From an uncultured Eubacteriales bacterium (GTDB lineage Bacteria > Bacillota > Clostridia > Oscillospirales > Acutalibacteraceae), in contig CAJTXF010000030.1 in NCBI GenBank assembly GCA_910580045.1, positions 1-29,384 of the forward strand: a DNA stretch of 29,384 bases. Reading direction: 5' to 3'. The notes under the pieces were generated by a model. The model saw nothing but the letters and a program-made list of their open reading frames with translations. It had not been told where the DNA came from and did not search any database. A program made the position numbers and the translations under genes. Positions 7,988-14,900 of this stretch are shown piece by piece (position 1 is the stretch's first letter; each line of letters opens with the position of its first letter).

Positions 7988-8038
7988 TGGTGCGACGTTC
8001 GAGCGCTGGCTTGCTGCCTGACCTGCTGCCTCGAGCCG

Positions 8039-9400
8039 TTAGGTGCCTCTCTCTGCCAGCCCCGCTAACAGTGCACTGACTATTTCCTCCGTCTTCATGC
8101 CCCGGGAGCCCTTCACAAGCACCGAATCCCCGGGCTTGAGGGTGCGGAGGAGCCAGGCGCTGGCCTGGGCGTTGTCCTCTGCTTCCAGGGCGCCGCTGCC
8201 GTAGCCCTGGGCCATAAGCCTGCCCAGCTCTCCGACAGCCACCAGCTCCACGCCCTTCTCTTTGGCATAGGCCCCGGTCTCCATATGGCCTGCCCGTTCA
8301 TAGTTTCCCAGCTCCCGCATACCGGCCAGCACCGCGATTTTCCGCCCCAGCCCGGGCCGGTCTGCCAGCAGGCCCAGGGCTGCCCGCATGGAATCTGGGC
8401 TGGCGTTGTAGCTGTCATCTATCACGGTCACGCCGCCTGCCTCTTTGATTTGCTGGCGCATGGCGGGGGGCGTGTAGGCGGCCAGGGCACGGGCGGTGTC
8501 AGAGAGAGACTGGCCCAGATAATCCGCCACAGCCAGGGCGGCCAGGGCGTTGCGGATGTTATGCTCCCCCAGCACGGGAAGGGTGACGGCCTGGCGCCTG
8601 CCGTCCGGGGCCAGGCAGGTGAAGGTGAGGGAATCCCCATCCCCTGCGATGCCCTCTGCCCGCCACTGGCACTGCTCCGACAGGCCGAAGGTCACCACCC
8701 GGCATACATCAGAGTGCAGGCTTGGGAGTAAATCATTGTCCCCGCACACGATTAGGGGGGCGCCCTGGGGCAGATAATCGGCCATGTGGGCTTTCTCCGC
8801 CAGAATATTCTCCCGGGTGCCCATAAACTCCAAATGTGACGTGCCGATGGTGGTAATCACCCCGCAGGTGGGCTTCACCACCTTGGCGATACGGGCCATC
8901 TCCCCAGGCATACTCACGCCCATCTCAATGACAGCGGCAGTGTGCTCCGGCTCCATATGGCACATGGTGATGGGCACCCCCACCTGGCTGTTGGCGTTGC
9001 CCCGGGTCTTGTAGACATTGCGGCTGGCGGTAAGGGCCTGGGCAATCATCTCTTTGGCAGTGGTCTTGCCCACGCTTCCAGTGATGCCGATGATAGGGAT
9101 TTGGAAGCGCTCCCGATAGGCCTCGCCCACCCTTTGCAGGGCGGCGCGGCAGTCCTCTACCAGCACCAGAGGGCCGCCTGCCTCAAGGGGGTGGTCAGTG
9201 AAGCTGGCAGCGGCTCCGGCGGCAAGGGCGCTGGAGATATAGGCGTGGCCGTCTACGTTTTCGCCCCGGATGGGGACAAACATGACGCCGGGGCGGGCCT
9301 GACGGCTGTCGGTGATGAAGTCAGTAATTCGGGCGGAGCCGTCGCCGGAGAGAAGCTGGCCGCCAGACATTTCAGCGATTTCAGAAAGGGTTAATTGCAT
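8039..9400 (-). CDS. murF: UDP-N-acetylmuramoyl-tripeptide--D-alanyl-D-alanine ligase
   Basis: MurF adds D-Ala-D-Ala to the UDP-MurNAc tripeptide, the last cytoplasmic step of peptidoglycan precursor synthesis. The 453-aa protein has the Mur ligase N-domain (DSRQARPGVMFVPIRGE, 31-47), the ATP loop GITGSVGKTTAKEM (105-118), the NANSQVG substrate segment (135-141), the central GEHNIRNALAA motif, DDSYNASPDSM, and a C-terminal GSRGMKTEEIV tail. The frame runs open to 9598, but the ATG at 9400 has RBS GAGGTG just upstream and gives the family N-terminus; the extra 66 codons lie in repeat DNA. Unlike the usual mur cluster it is separated from murE by four genes and is flanked by inverted copies of an intergenic repeat. 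Confidence 0.96.
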   Translation of the reverse strand: MQLTLSEIAEMSGGQLLSGDGSARITDFITDSRQARPGVMFVPIRGENVDGHAYISSALAAGAAASFTDHPLEAGGPLVLVEDCRAALQRVGEAYRERFQIPIIGITGSVGKTTAKEMIAQALTASRNVYKTRGNANSQVGVPITMCHMEPEHTAAVIEMGVSMPGEMARIAKVVKPTCGVITTIGTSHLEFMGTRENILAEKAHMADYLPQGAPLIVCGDNDLLPSLHSDVCRVVTFGLSEQCQWRAEGIAGDGDSLTFTCLAPDGRRQAVTLPVLGEHNIRNALAALAVADYLGQSLSDTARALAAYTPPAMRQQIKEAGGVTVIDDSYNASPDSMRAALGLLADRPGLGRKIAVLAGMRELGNYERAGHMETGAYAKEKGVELVAVGELGRLMAQGYGSGALEAEDNAQASAWLLRTLKPGDSVLVKGSRGMKTEEIVSALLAGLAERGT

Positions 9401-9478
9401 AGTATCACCTCGTAAAAGATAAAGCACCACGCCCAGCGCGGGCACAGAGCGTAACCAAAAGAGCGGAAAAGAGAGCGC

Positions 9479-9515
9479 GAATTGCGCGGTCCAGGGGCGC
9501 GGGGACAGAGTCCCC
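9479..9515 (+). repeat. Intergenic motif GGTCCAGGGGCG followed by a hairpin (copy 2)
   Basis: GAATTGCGCG (9479-9488, also present at 7954-7963) runs into GGTCCAGGGGCG (9488-9499) and a perfect hairpin GGGGAC-AGA-GTCCCC (9501-9515). It lies in the 411-nt gene-free stretch 9401-9811 between the methyltransferase stop and the murF start. Bases 9516-9606 hold nothing I can identify. Confidence 0.6.
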
Positions 9516-9606
9516 GTGGTCTTGGCCTTGACCTTTGGGCGGCGTACAAAGTGAAACGAGAGAGGCAGAGCTTCACCCATATCGTCAAAATTCGACAAAG
9601 TCAGTC

Positions 9607-9777
9607 ATTCGCGCCGCCAAACCACCCGAACAGCACAATTCCGCTCAGTTTGGAACCCGCCAGGGCTCCAAACTGGCGGAGCGATGCGGACTGGCTTTCC
9701 GAAGCGTGGGGCCCTAAGCGTTCCGGTTAGCTCCCGCTGTCAGCAGTATCTTACGGCAACGCCTAGGGCCCCACGCT
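9607..9777 (+). repeat. Structured intergenic repeat, copy B, with 14-bp terminal inverted repeats
   Basis: This is an inverted homologue of 7821-7987. Its first hairpin pairs CAGTTTGGA (9646-9654) with TCCAAACTG (9667-9675), extended by CCC/GGG across an A/C mismatch. Its second part (9703-9777) is bounded by a perfect 14-bp inverted repeat, AGCGTGGGGCCCTA / TAGGGCCCCACGCT, with inner GCGTT/AACGC pairing, so about 75 nt can form one long imperfect hairpin. It has no coding capacity. It may be a MITE-like element or a family of structured intergenic RNAs. Confidence 0.75.
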
Positions 9778-9811
9778 CCTATAGACGGTCTGCGGCTCTT
9801 TGCAATGATTT

Positions 9812-10573
9812 TTAGGAAGGCTTTTTTACCATCAGACAATACCAGCCAATTTCAGAGAAGGGCTTGTCGTCAAACCAAGGGCAGGGCTTTATTTCAAATT
9901 GTGAGTAGCCCATCCGCTCCAATTCATCCTTGACCAGCGCAAGGGGAAAAGGATGGAGATGCTCTTGAAACTCATTTGTTTTGAAAATTTTGCCGTCCCT
10001 TTCATAGCTGTGAAGGATATTTATGGTGATGGTCCCATCATCGTGAAAGTCCCACACCTGGACATTGCCAATCCTGGTTCCGTCCTCCTGATAGAAGGGC
10101 TGGGGGATAATAAAACGCTGCCGGTTCTTCTGTGCCATCTCCCAATTCCGGCTGTCAAAATAAAAGTAGCCGCCGGGTTTCAGGCAGCTGTCCATCTCGT
10201 GTACAGCTTTTATTACGCCCTCATTGTCCACATGGGCGAGGGCATTGCCGGTGCTCATTACGCAGTCAAACTGGCGGTTAAAATGAGCGGATACCTCTCG
10301 GAAGTCGCATGGCACAAGCTCAATGGAAAATCCTTTTGCCGCGGCTTTTTCACCAGCCTTTTGCAGCATACCCGCGCTGATATCTGAGCCAGACACCTGA
10401 TAGCCCAGCTCTGCCAGAGGAAAGGTCAGATTCCCTGTGCCAAAGCTGCAGTCCAGAAGGGTATGAATCTCTTTACCGGCGAACATCTTTTGGTAATGCT
10501 CCTTGTAGGCCTGATTCGCCCTATCGGTAAAGCGTTCGTCATAAATATCAGGATAGTCATAGAGGTCAGCCAT
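9812..10573 (-). CDS. Class I SAM-dependent methyltransferase
   Basis: A 253-aa Rossmann-fold methyltransferase. Motif I is LLDCSFGTGNLTFPLAELG (39-57; the family's usual D/E-x-GxGxG appears here as DCSFGTGN). The acidic residue ending strand 2 is in GSDIS (62-66), motif II is VPCDF (87-91), the strand-4 motif is FDCVMSTGNALAHV (102-115), followed by KPGGYFYFDSRNWE. The substrate is not readable. The frame is open to 10627, but the ATG at 10573 follows AGGAGGGG and lies 13 nt after the pepC stop, so it is the likely start and is co-transcribed with pepC. No terminator is evident behind it before repeat copy B. Confidence 0.88.
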   Translation of the reverse strand: MADLYDYPDIYDERFTDRANQAYKEHYQKMFAGKEIHTLLDCSFGTGNLTFPLAELGYQVSGSDISAGMLQKAGEKAAAKGFSIELVPCDFREVSAHFNRQFDCVMSTGNALAHVDNEGVIKAVHEMDSCLKPGGYFYFDSRNWEMAQKNRQRFIIPQPFYQEDGTRIGNVQVWDFHDDGTITINILHSYERDGKIFKTNEFQEHLHPFPLALVKDELERMGYSQFEIKPCPWFDDKPFSEIGWYCLMVKKPS

Positions 10574-10586
10574 AGGAAGCCCCTCC

Positions 10587-11921
10587 TTACGCCAATGAGC
10601 CCATGGGGTCCCAGGGCTCCAGCGCAATGGGGGCCTGCTCCAATTCCGCCCTCTGCTCCTCCGTCAAATACTTCTTATGTACCACCACCTGATAGGTGTA
10701 CTCGGTGAACCACTGGTCGCTCATCACATAGTAGCCGTCCACACCGGCCTCCTTGCCCCAGCTGTTCTCTACCCGCCAGCGGGTAGGCTTGCCGTCCTCG
10801 TCCAGGTTTACCCCCTGGAAGACCATGGCGTGGGTCATCAGGCTGTCGCCGTAGTCCAGGCGCTGGGCCTTGCTCATGCCGAAGCCAGTGCCGAACAGCT
10901 GGTCAGGGCGCAGGGCGTTCAAATCCATAATTCCCCCGTCCCGGATGGAGCACTTGCCCACGTCACAGCCGAACCATACGGGCTTGCCGTCCTGCATCTG
11001 GCGGATGGCGGCGGCCTTCAAATCCTCAATGGGCAGGTTCAGATATTTCACCGGACGGCCCTCCACAATATTGCCCAGCAGCTTCACGGTGAAGGTCTTG
11101 TGATAGGGCTTGTCGGCGGTGGGGGCGTTGATTAGGCTCACATAGTCGGACATATCCCAGCCAATGTACTTCTCAAAGAAGCTCTTGCCGGTCAGGCCCG
11201 TCTCCCGGATGAAGTTCTTGTCCTTGTCCCGAAGCTCCAGGGTGAAGGTCTCGGGCGGGTTGCCCAGGGCAATGCACAGTATGTTGTAGATGTCAGAGAG
11301 CATAGCCTCCTTCTGCTCCCGAAGCTGGTCCACGGTCTTTCCGGCAGCGTGGCCCTCCCGCAGGGTGCAGGCGAACTCCCGCAGCTTGCGGGTCATGCAG
11401 CCGGTCATCTCCCAGGTGGAGGAGGAGCAGGCGGTCTCAGGCATAGCGTCCTTGGGCACCACGCCGTATTTCTCCACCAGGCTGCACAGCATATCCCACT
11501 GGCCGCCGTCGTTCAGAGGGGCGCTTAATAGGTGGGCGATGACCCGGCCATTGGTGGGCTCATCCAGGGTGTCGAGAATGCTCTCCAAAAAGTAGTTGGA
11601 CTTTTCCAGCTTGTCATAGAAAAGGGTGTAGTTCTGGCTGAGCTCAAAGGTTTCCAGGTTCAGCTTTTTCATTATGTCCACCCGCATGGTGTTCAGGGCG
11701 GCGAACATCCAGCAGCGGCCCGAGCCCTTCTGGTTGGTGATTTTGCCGGCTTCCAGCTGGACAGAGAACTGGTGCCGGTCCTGGCGCTGGACAAAGGGGT
11801 CGGTTGCGGACTTGTTGACGCCGTTCATGGTGACGGCCAGCTGGGCTACCCGCTTGGCGGGGTCAGCAGTGAAGTCCTTTTGGAAAGCCTGCAGTTCAGT
11901 GGTGGTGATTGTTTTGTTCAT
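10587..11921 (-). CDS. pepC: Aminopeptidase C / bleomycin hydrolase (peptidase family C1B)
   Basis: A cytoplasmic papain-fold aminopeptidase of 444 aa, the usual length. The catalytic triad is visible: C70 in QKGSGRCWMFAALN, H364 in SLMTHAMVFQGV and N386 in RVENSWG. Family features such as SQNYTLFYDKLEKSNYFLE are present. Bacterial PepC proteins form hexamers with internal active sites and complete the breakdown of peptides. The start has GGAGG 7 nt upstream. The GyrI-like gene ends 36 nt upstream and the methyltransferase follows 13 nt downstream, so the three probably form one operon. Confidence 0.96.
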   Translation of the reverse strand: MNKTITTTELQAFQKDFTADPAKRVAQLAVTMNGVNKSATDPFVQRQDRHQFSVQLEAGKITNQKGSGRCWMFAALNTMRVDIMKKLNLETFELSQNYTLFYDKLEKSNYFLESILDTLDEPTNGRVIAHLLSAPLNDGGQWDMLCSLVEKYGVVPKDAMPETACSSSTWEMTGCMTRKLREFACTLREGHAAGKTVDQLREQKEAMLSDIYNILCIALGNPPETFTLELRDKDKNFIRETGLTGKSFFEKYIGWDMSDYVSLINAPTADKPYHKTFTVKLLGNIVEGRPVKYLNLPIEDLKAAAIRQMQDGKPVWFGCDVGKCSIRDGGIMDLNALRPDQLFGTGFGMSKAQRLDYGDSLMTHAMVFQGVNLDEDGKPTRWRVENSWGKEAGVDGYYVMSDQWFTEYTYQVVVHKKYLTEEQRAELEQAPIALEPWDPMGSLA

Positions 11922-11957
11922 TTTGGTTCCTCCATTTTTTGATTTTATTTCTGATTT

Positions 11958-12470
11958 TTATGTGTTTTCTGCTTTTTTAATGGGTATCCACACCTCATAC
12001 CGGCTGCCCTGGGGTGTGCCGGCGTTTTCCTTCTCAATTCGGAAAATCAGGGATTCCGGCCCGTCAGCCCGGACATAACCTGCGGGAGGATTTACGGTGT
12101 CAGCATATTCGTTGCAGCGGCCATTGCCCGCTTGCCCCACGGCCTCTTCGTTGGACTCCATCCACTCTGTGGTGACGGCCAGAAAGTCCCCGCCAGGGAA
12201 ATCCATTAGAGTGTACCCCTCCGGGGCCTGGGCCCCATTGGTTACAAAGAGGCCCTGGAAATACACGTCCCGGCCCTGCTGGTCGTGGAACCAGATGTTG
12301 ATGGGCTTTTCGTCCACAGCATAGGGCAGGATGGGGGCATAGCCGCCCATTTGGAAGAAATTTGTCCAGATGGCGGCAAAATCGGAATTCTGGTCTACCA
12401 CATTGGTGTTTCCAAGGAAGCGGAAATCATCCAGATGGAGCTGGTAGGTAATGATTTTGGGTTGGTTCAT
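11958..12470 (-). CDS. GyrI-like / effector-binding-domain protein
   Basis: A 170-aa protein resembling the standalone GyrI-like small-molecule-binding (SOUL/AraC effector-binding) fold. It has an N-terminal strand with a conserved xGxT-like turn (FRFLGNTNVV), DFAAIWTNFFQMGG, a central ligand strand (YTLMDFPGGDFLAVTTEW) and a C-terminal strand YEVWIPIKK that is very characteristic of the family. No DNA-binding domain is attached. The frame is open further upstream into repeat copy C, but the ATG at 12470 has GGAGG at proper spacing. Such proteins bind hydrophobic or cationic small molecules and some hydrolyse xenobiotics; the ligand here is unknown. Confidence 0.7.
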   Translation of the reverse strand: MNQPKIITYQLHLDDFRFLGNTNVVDQNSDFAAIWTNFFQMGGYAPILPYAVDEKPINIWFHDQQGRDVYFQGLFVTNGAQAPEGYTLMDFPGGDFLAVTTEWMESNEEAVGQAGNGRCNEYADTVNPPAGYVRADGPESLIFRIEKENAGTPQGSRYEVWIPIKKAENT

Positions 12471-12494
12471 AGTAACCTCCAGGTGAAAAATTTT

Positions 12495-12557
12495 GTGGGC
12501 CCTAGACGTTCCCGAAAGATGCCGCTGTCTCCTGACCGTAAGGCTTAGAGCCGCCAC
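12495..12557 (+). repeat. Structured intergenic repeat, short copy C
   Basis: It opens with GTGGGCCCTAGACGTTC, of which 16 nt (TGGGCCCTAGACGTTC) exactly match copy A read on the minus strand. It then keeps GCTGTC and an imperfect inverted end (TTAGAGCCGCCAC). Only the second hairpin of the longer element is represented. It lies just upstream of the GyrI-like start, so it may sit in that gene's leader. Confidence 0.65.
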
Positions 12558-12592
12558 ACCCCGGAGTACACCTGCAGCTCTCCGTAAGTGCG

Positions 12593-12618
12593 GAAAGCTC
12601 CGCCCTCAGGCGGCTTTT
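12593..12618 (-). terminator. Probable terminator of the yhhN-murE unit
   Basis: On the minus strand an AAAGC-CGCC arm pairs with GGCGG-AGCTTT around a TGAG loop, beginning at the murE stop codon. One arm has a 2-nt bulge and the T-run is short, so termination may be partial. Confidence 0.45.
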
Positions 12619-14068
12619 ACTTGCCCATCTCCTCAAGGATTTCCCGGATTACCACTCGCTCATCAAAGGGTCTTTTTACCCCTTCAATCTCCTGATAGTC
12701 CTCATGGCCTTTCCCGGCCAGAACAATAATATCCCCCTCCCCGGCGTTCTCTAAGCACCACCGGATGGCCTCCCTCCGGTCAGGAATCTCAATATATTTT
12801 CCGCTGGTTTTTGCCATGCCAATCTTAATATCCGCGATAATGTCCTCTACCTTCTCGAACCGGGAATTATCAGCGGTAATCACCGACAAATCCGCCAGCC
12901 GCCCGCTGGCCTCGCCCATCTCGTACCTCCGCACCTTGGGGCGGTTCCCCCCTGCCCCAAACAGGCAGATAAGCCGCTTGGGCTTATACTCCCGCAGGGT
13001 GGTGAGCAGGCTCTCCATGCTGACGGCGTTATGGGCATAGTCCAGCAGCAAAGTGTAGTTCCCAGGCACGGGCACAGGCTCTACCCGGCCCTTGACCTTC
13101 ACAGAGGCAAGGCCCTGCTGCATGGCCTCCACAGGCACTCCAAGCTGGTGGCAGCAGGCAATGGCTGCCAGGGCGTTGTAGGCGTTGAACCGGCCGGGAA
13201 TGCCCACCTGGGCGGTGAAATTCAAATCCCCGCTTACCTGGAACTCTACCCCCAGCAGGCCGGGCTGGTTCAGGTGGCGGCAGTCTTCCCCCCGGAGCTG
13301 GCCCGCGCCGTTCAGGCTGTAGCGGTACACCTGACAGGTGCTGTGCTTCAAGAGTTCTTCCGTGCTGGAATCGTCGGCGTTCACCACGCCCACTGGGCAC
13401 ATGGTGAACAGCATGGCTTTGCAGGCCAGGTACTCCTCCATATCTTTGTGCTCCACTCCGCCGATGTGGTCCTCAGAAAAGTTGGTGAACACCCCCAGGG
13501 CAAAGGGCAGGCCATAGACCCTATCATCCTTCAGCCCAATGGAGCTCACCTCCATCACGCAGTACTCACACCCAGCCGCTGCCATACGGCACAGGTGCTT
13601 CTGGACCTCATAGCTGATGGGCGTGGTGTTGGGCAGGGGGGTGATGTCCTCCCCAATAACCGCGCCGATGGTACCCAGCATCCCGGTTTTGTGTCCCGCA
13701 GCCTCCAGGACAGCCCGGACCATGCAGGCAGTGGTGGTCTTGCCTTTGGTGCCCGTGATGCCAATGACCTTGACCTGTTTCGCGGGTTCTCCGAAAAAGG
13801 CGGCGCTTATCAGGCTCAGGGCCTTTTTGGTGTCTGGGGTGAGGAAGATTTGCGCTCCGGGGGCCTCCACAGGCCGCTGGGCCACAATGGCAGCAGCCCC
13901 GGCAGCAGCAGCCTGGGGGGCAAAGCCATGGCCATCAGCAGCAGAGCCGGGAATGCACACAAACAGGCACCCAGGCCCTGCCTTCCGGGAATCGTACACA
14001 ATATCCGTAATCTCCAAGTCCTCCCCGCAGGAGAGGCCCAGAGGGGCAAGCAGTTTGGAGAGCAGCAT
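12617..14068 (-). CDS. murE: UDP-N-acetylmuramyl-tripeptide synthetase, MurE-type
   Basis: MurE adds the third residue of the peptidoglycan stem peptide. The 483-aa protein has DSRKAGPGCLFVCIPG (26-41), the ATP loop GITGTKGKTTT (103-113), NTTP (147-150), EVSSIGL (173-179), the probable carbamylated lysine K217 in YLACKAMLF, LLDYAHN (341-347) and GKGHEDYQ (452-459). The amino-acid-selecting motif reads DNSR (400-403). meso-DAP enzymes carry DNPR and L-Lys enzymes DNPA, so retained Asn and Arg plus E456 favour meso-DAP, but Pro is replaced by Ser. RBS AAAGGA precedes the ATG. It follows yhhN by 54 nt. Confidence 0.93.
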   Translation of the reverse strand: MLLSKLLAPLGLSCGEDLEITDIVYDSRKAGPGCLFVCIPGSAADGHGFAPQAAAAGAAAIVAQRPVEAPGAQIFLTPDTKKALSLISAAFFGEPAKQVKVIGITGTKGKTTTACMVRAVLEAAGHKTGMLGTIGAVIGEDITPLPNTTPISYEVQKHLCRMAAAGCEYCVMEVSSIGLKDDRVYGLPFALGVFTNFSEDHIGGVEHKDMEEYLACKAMLFTMCPVGVVNADDSSTEELLKHSTCQVYRYSLNGAGQLRGEDCRHLNQPGLLGVEFQVSGDLNFTAQVGIPGRFNAYNALAAIACCHQLGVPVEAMQQGLASVKVKGRVEPVPVPGNYTLLLDYAHNAVSMESLLTTLREYKPKRLICLFGAGGNRPKVRRYEMGEASGRLADLSVITADNSRFEKVEDIIADIKIGMAKTSGKYIEIPDRREAIRWCLENAGEGDIIVLAGKGHEDYQEIEGVKRPFDERVVIREILEEMGK

Positions 14069-14122
14069 ACAGCAACATCCTTTCTCGCGATATCTTCACA
14101 ATATGCCCGGCCGGCAGGGTGT

Positions 14123-14779
14123 TTATACCGGCACGCCTGCCCAAAGGGGAGCGGCAATCAGATACAAGGCTCCCCAGTACAGGGCCATAATAGGCTTATG
14201 CCAGAAATCCTCCAGATGGGAGAGCTGGCTTTTGGCCACCATCATGTCCGAAACAAAGAAGGACAAGGTGCCAATGGCCAGAGGCCAGCAGGTCTGCCCG
14301 GCCGTAAAGGGCAGGGTAAGCCCCAGGGCCAGAGAGGCCCCCAGCAGGGCTGGGTACAGGCAGAAGGGGAGGGTGAGCTTGCCCAAAGTGGGCAGCTCTT
14401 TTCGGAACAGCCAGGCTGTGCAGGCATAGGCCAGCACCCAGAGGAGCAGGTTCTCCCATCCAACCGGAGCCAGACCCCACAGCCACACCACCAGGCAGAT
14501 ATGGGCTCCGCCGAACAAAAGCATCCCGGGCACAAAGCTGATTTCCAGCAGGGCGTCCGCCCCGGTGCAGAGCACAAAAAACCAGAACACCGGCTGGGTT
14601 ACAGGGTTCTTCCCGGCAAGGTACAAGGCCAGCCCGGCAGAGCCCACGGCCAGAAAGCTCCCGGCACATTTGGCAATCAGGCTCTCTTTTTTTAGTCCGG
14701 TCCGGCGCAGGATAAAGTACAGGGCGAACAGGGCAGCCCACAGGGGCAGGGCAAGGGCAGAGTATAGGGCCAGGCTCAC
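14123..14779 (-). CDS. YhhN-family membrane protein (lysoplasmalogenase-like)
   Basis: A 218-aa polytopic membrane protein with about eight hydrophobic helices and the YhhN/TMEM86 signatures CTGADALLE (71-79), GMLLFGGAH (85-93), a late SDMMVA, and LYWGALYLIA near the C-terminus. Characterised relatives hydrolyse the vinyl-ether bond of lysoplasmalogens. Plasmalogens are common in anaerobic Clostridia, which fits, but activity here is inferred. The GTG at 14779 is chosen over the upstream TTG because AGGAGG (14787-14792) lies 7 nt before it. The promoter is at 14817-14845; murE follows. Confidence 0.82.
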   Translation of the reverse strand: MSLALYSALALPLWAALFALYFILRRTGLKKESLIAKCAGSFLAVGSAGLALYLAGKNPVTQPVFWFFVLCTGADALLEISFVPGMLLFGGAHICLVVWLWGLAPVGWENLLLWVLAYACTAWLFRKELPTLGKLTLPFCLYPALLGASLALGLTLPFTAGQTCWPLAIGTLSFFVSDMMVAKSQLSHLEDFWHKPIMALYWGALYLIAAPLWAGVPV

Positions 14780-14816
14780 GGCAGGGCCTCCTCTCAATGG
14801 TATTCACGCTTCTATC

Positions 14817-14845
14817 ATTATAAGCCCCTTTCGGAGGGAATGCAA
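14817..14845 (-). promoter_or_regulatory. Promoter of the yhhN-murE unit
   Basis: On the minus strand TTGCAT (14840-14845) and TATAAT (14817-14822) are exactly 17 nt apart, about 38 nt before the GTG start and just after the GH13 terminator. Confidence 0.75.
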
Positions 14846-14861
14846 GGGGCAGGAGAAAAAT

Positions 14862-14891
14862 AGAAAAAGCCCGACCGGAAAGGCCGGGCTT
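14862..14891 (-). terminator. Rho-independent terminator after the GH13-GNAT gene
   Basis: On the minus strand a 10-bp GC-rich stem with one wobble or mismatch (14882-14891 with 14867-14876) and a 5-nt loop is followed by TTTTTCTATTTTT. It starts 10 nt past the stop codon. Confidence 0.88.
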
Positions 14892-14900
14892 CTCTTGTCC

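Noticed and set aside
9401..9598. 66-codon N-terminal extension of murF
   Set aside because: Not part of the Mur ligase fold. It lies in repeat-rich intergenic DNA, and the ATG at 9400 has a good RBS and the family N-terminus.
9482..9730. Small plus-strand ORFs in the gap upstream of murF
   Set aside because: They run through the hairpin repeats, have low-complexity basic translations and no RBS.
7821..9777. CRISPR array or tRNA-like interpretation of the repeated hairpins
   Set aside because: There are only two or three diverged copies in mixed orientation, with no regular spacers and no cas genes; no cloverleaf with a T-arm was found.
13031..14695. 554-codon plus-strand frame opposite murE and yhhN
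   Set aside because: Antisense to two recognisable genes and lacking any domain signature or RBS.
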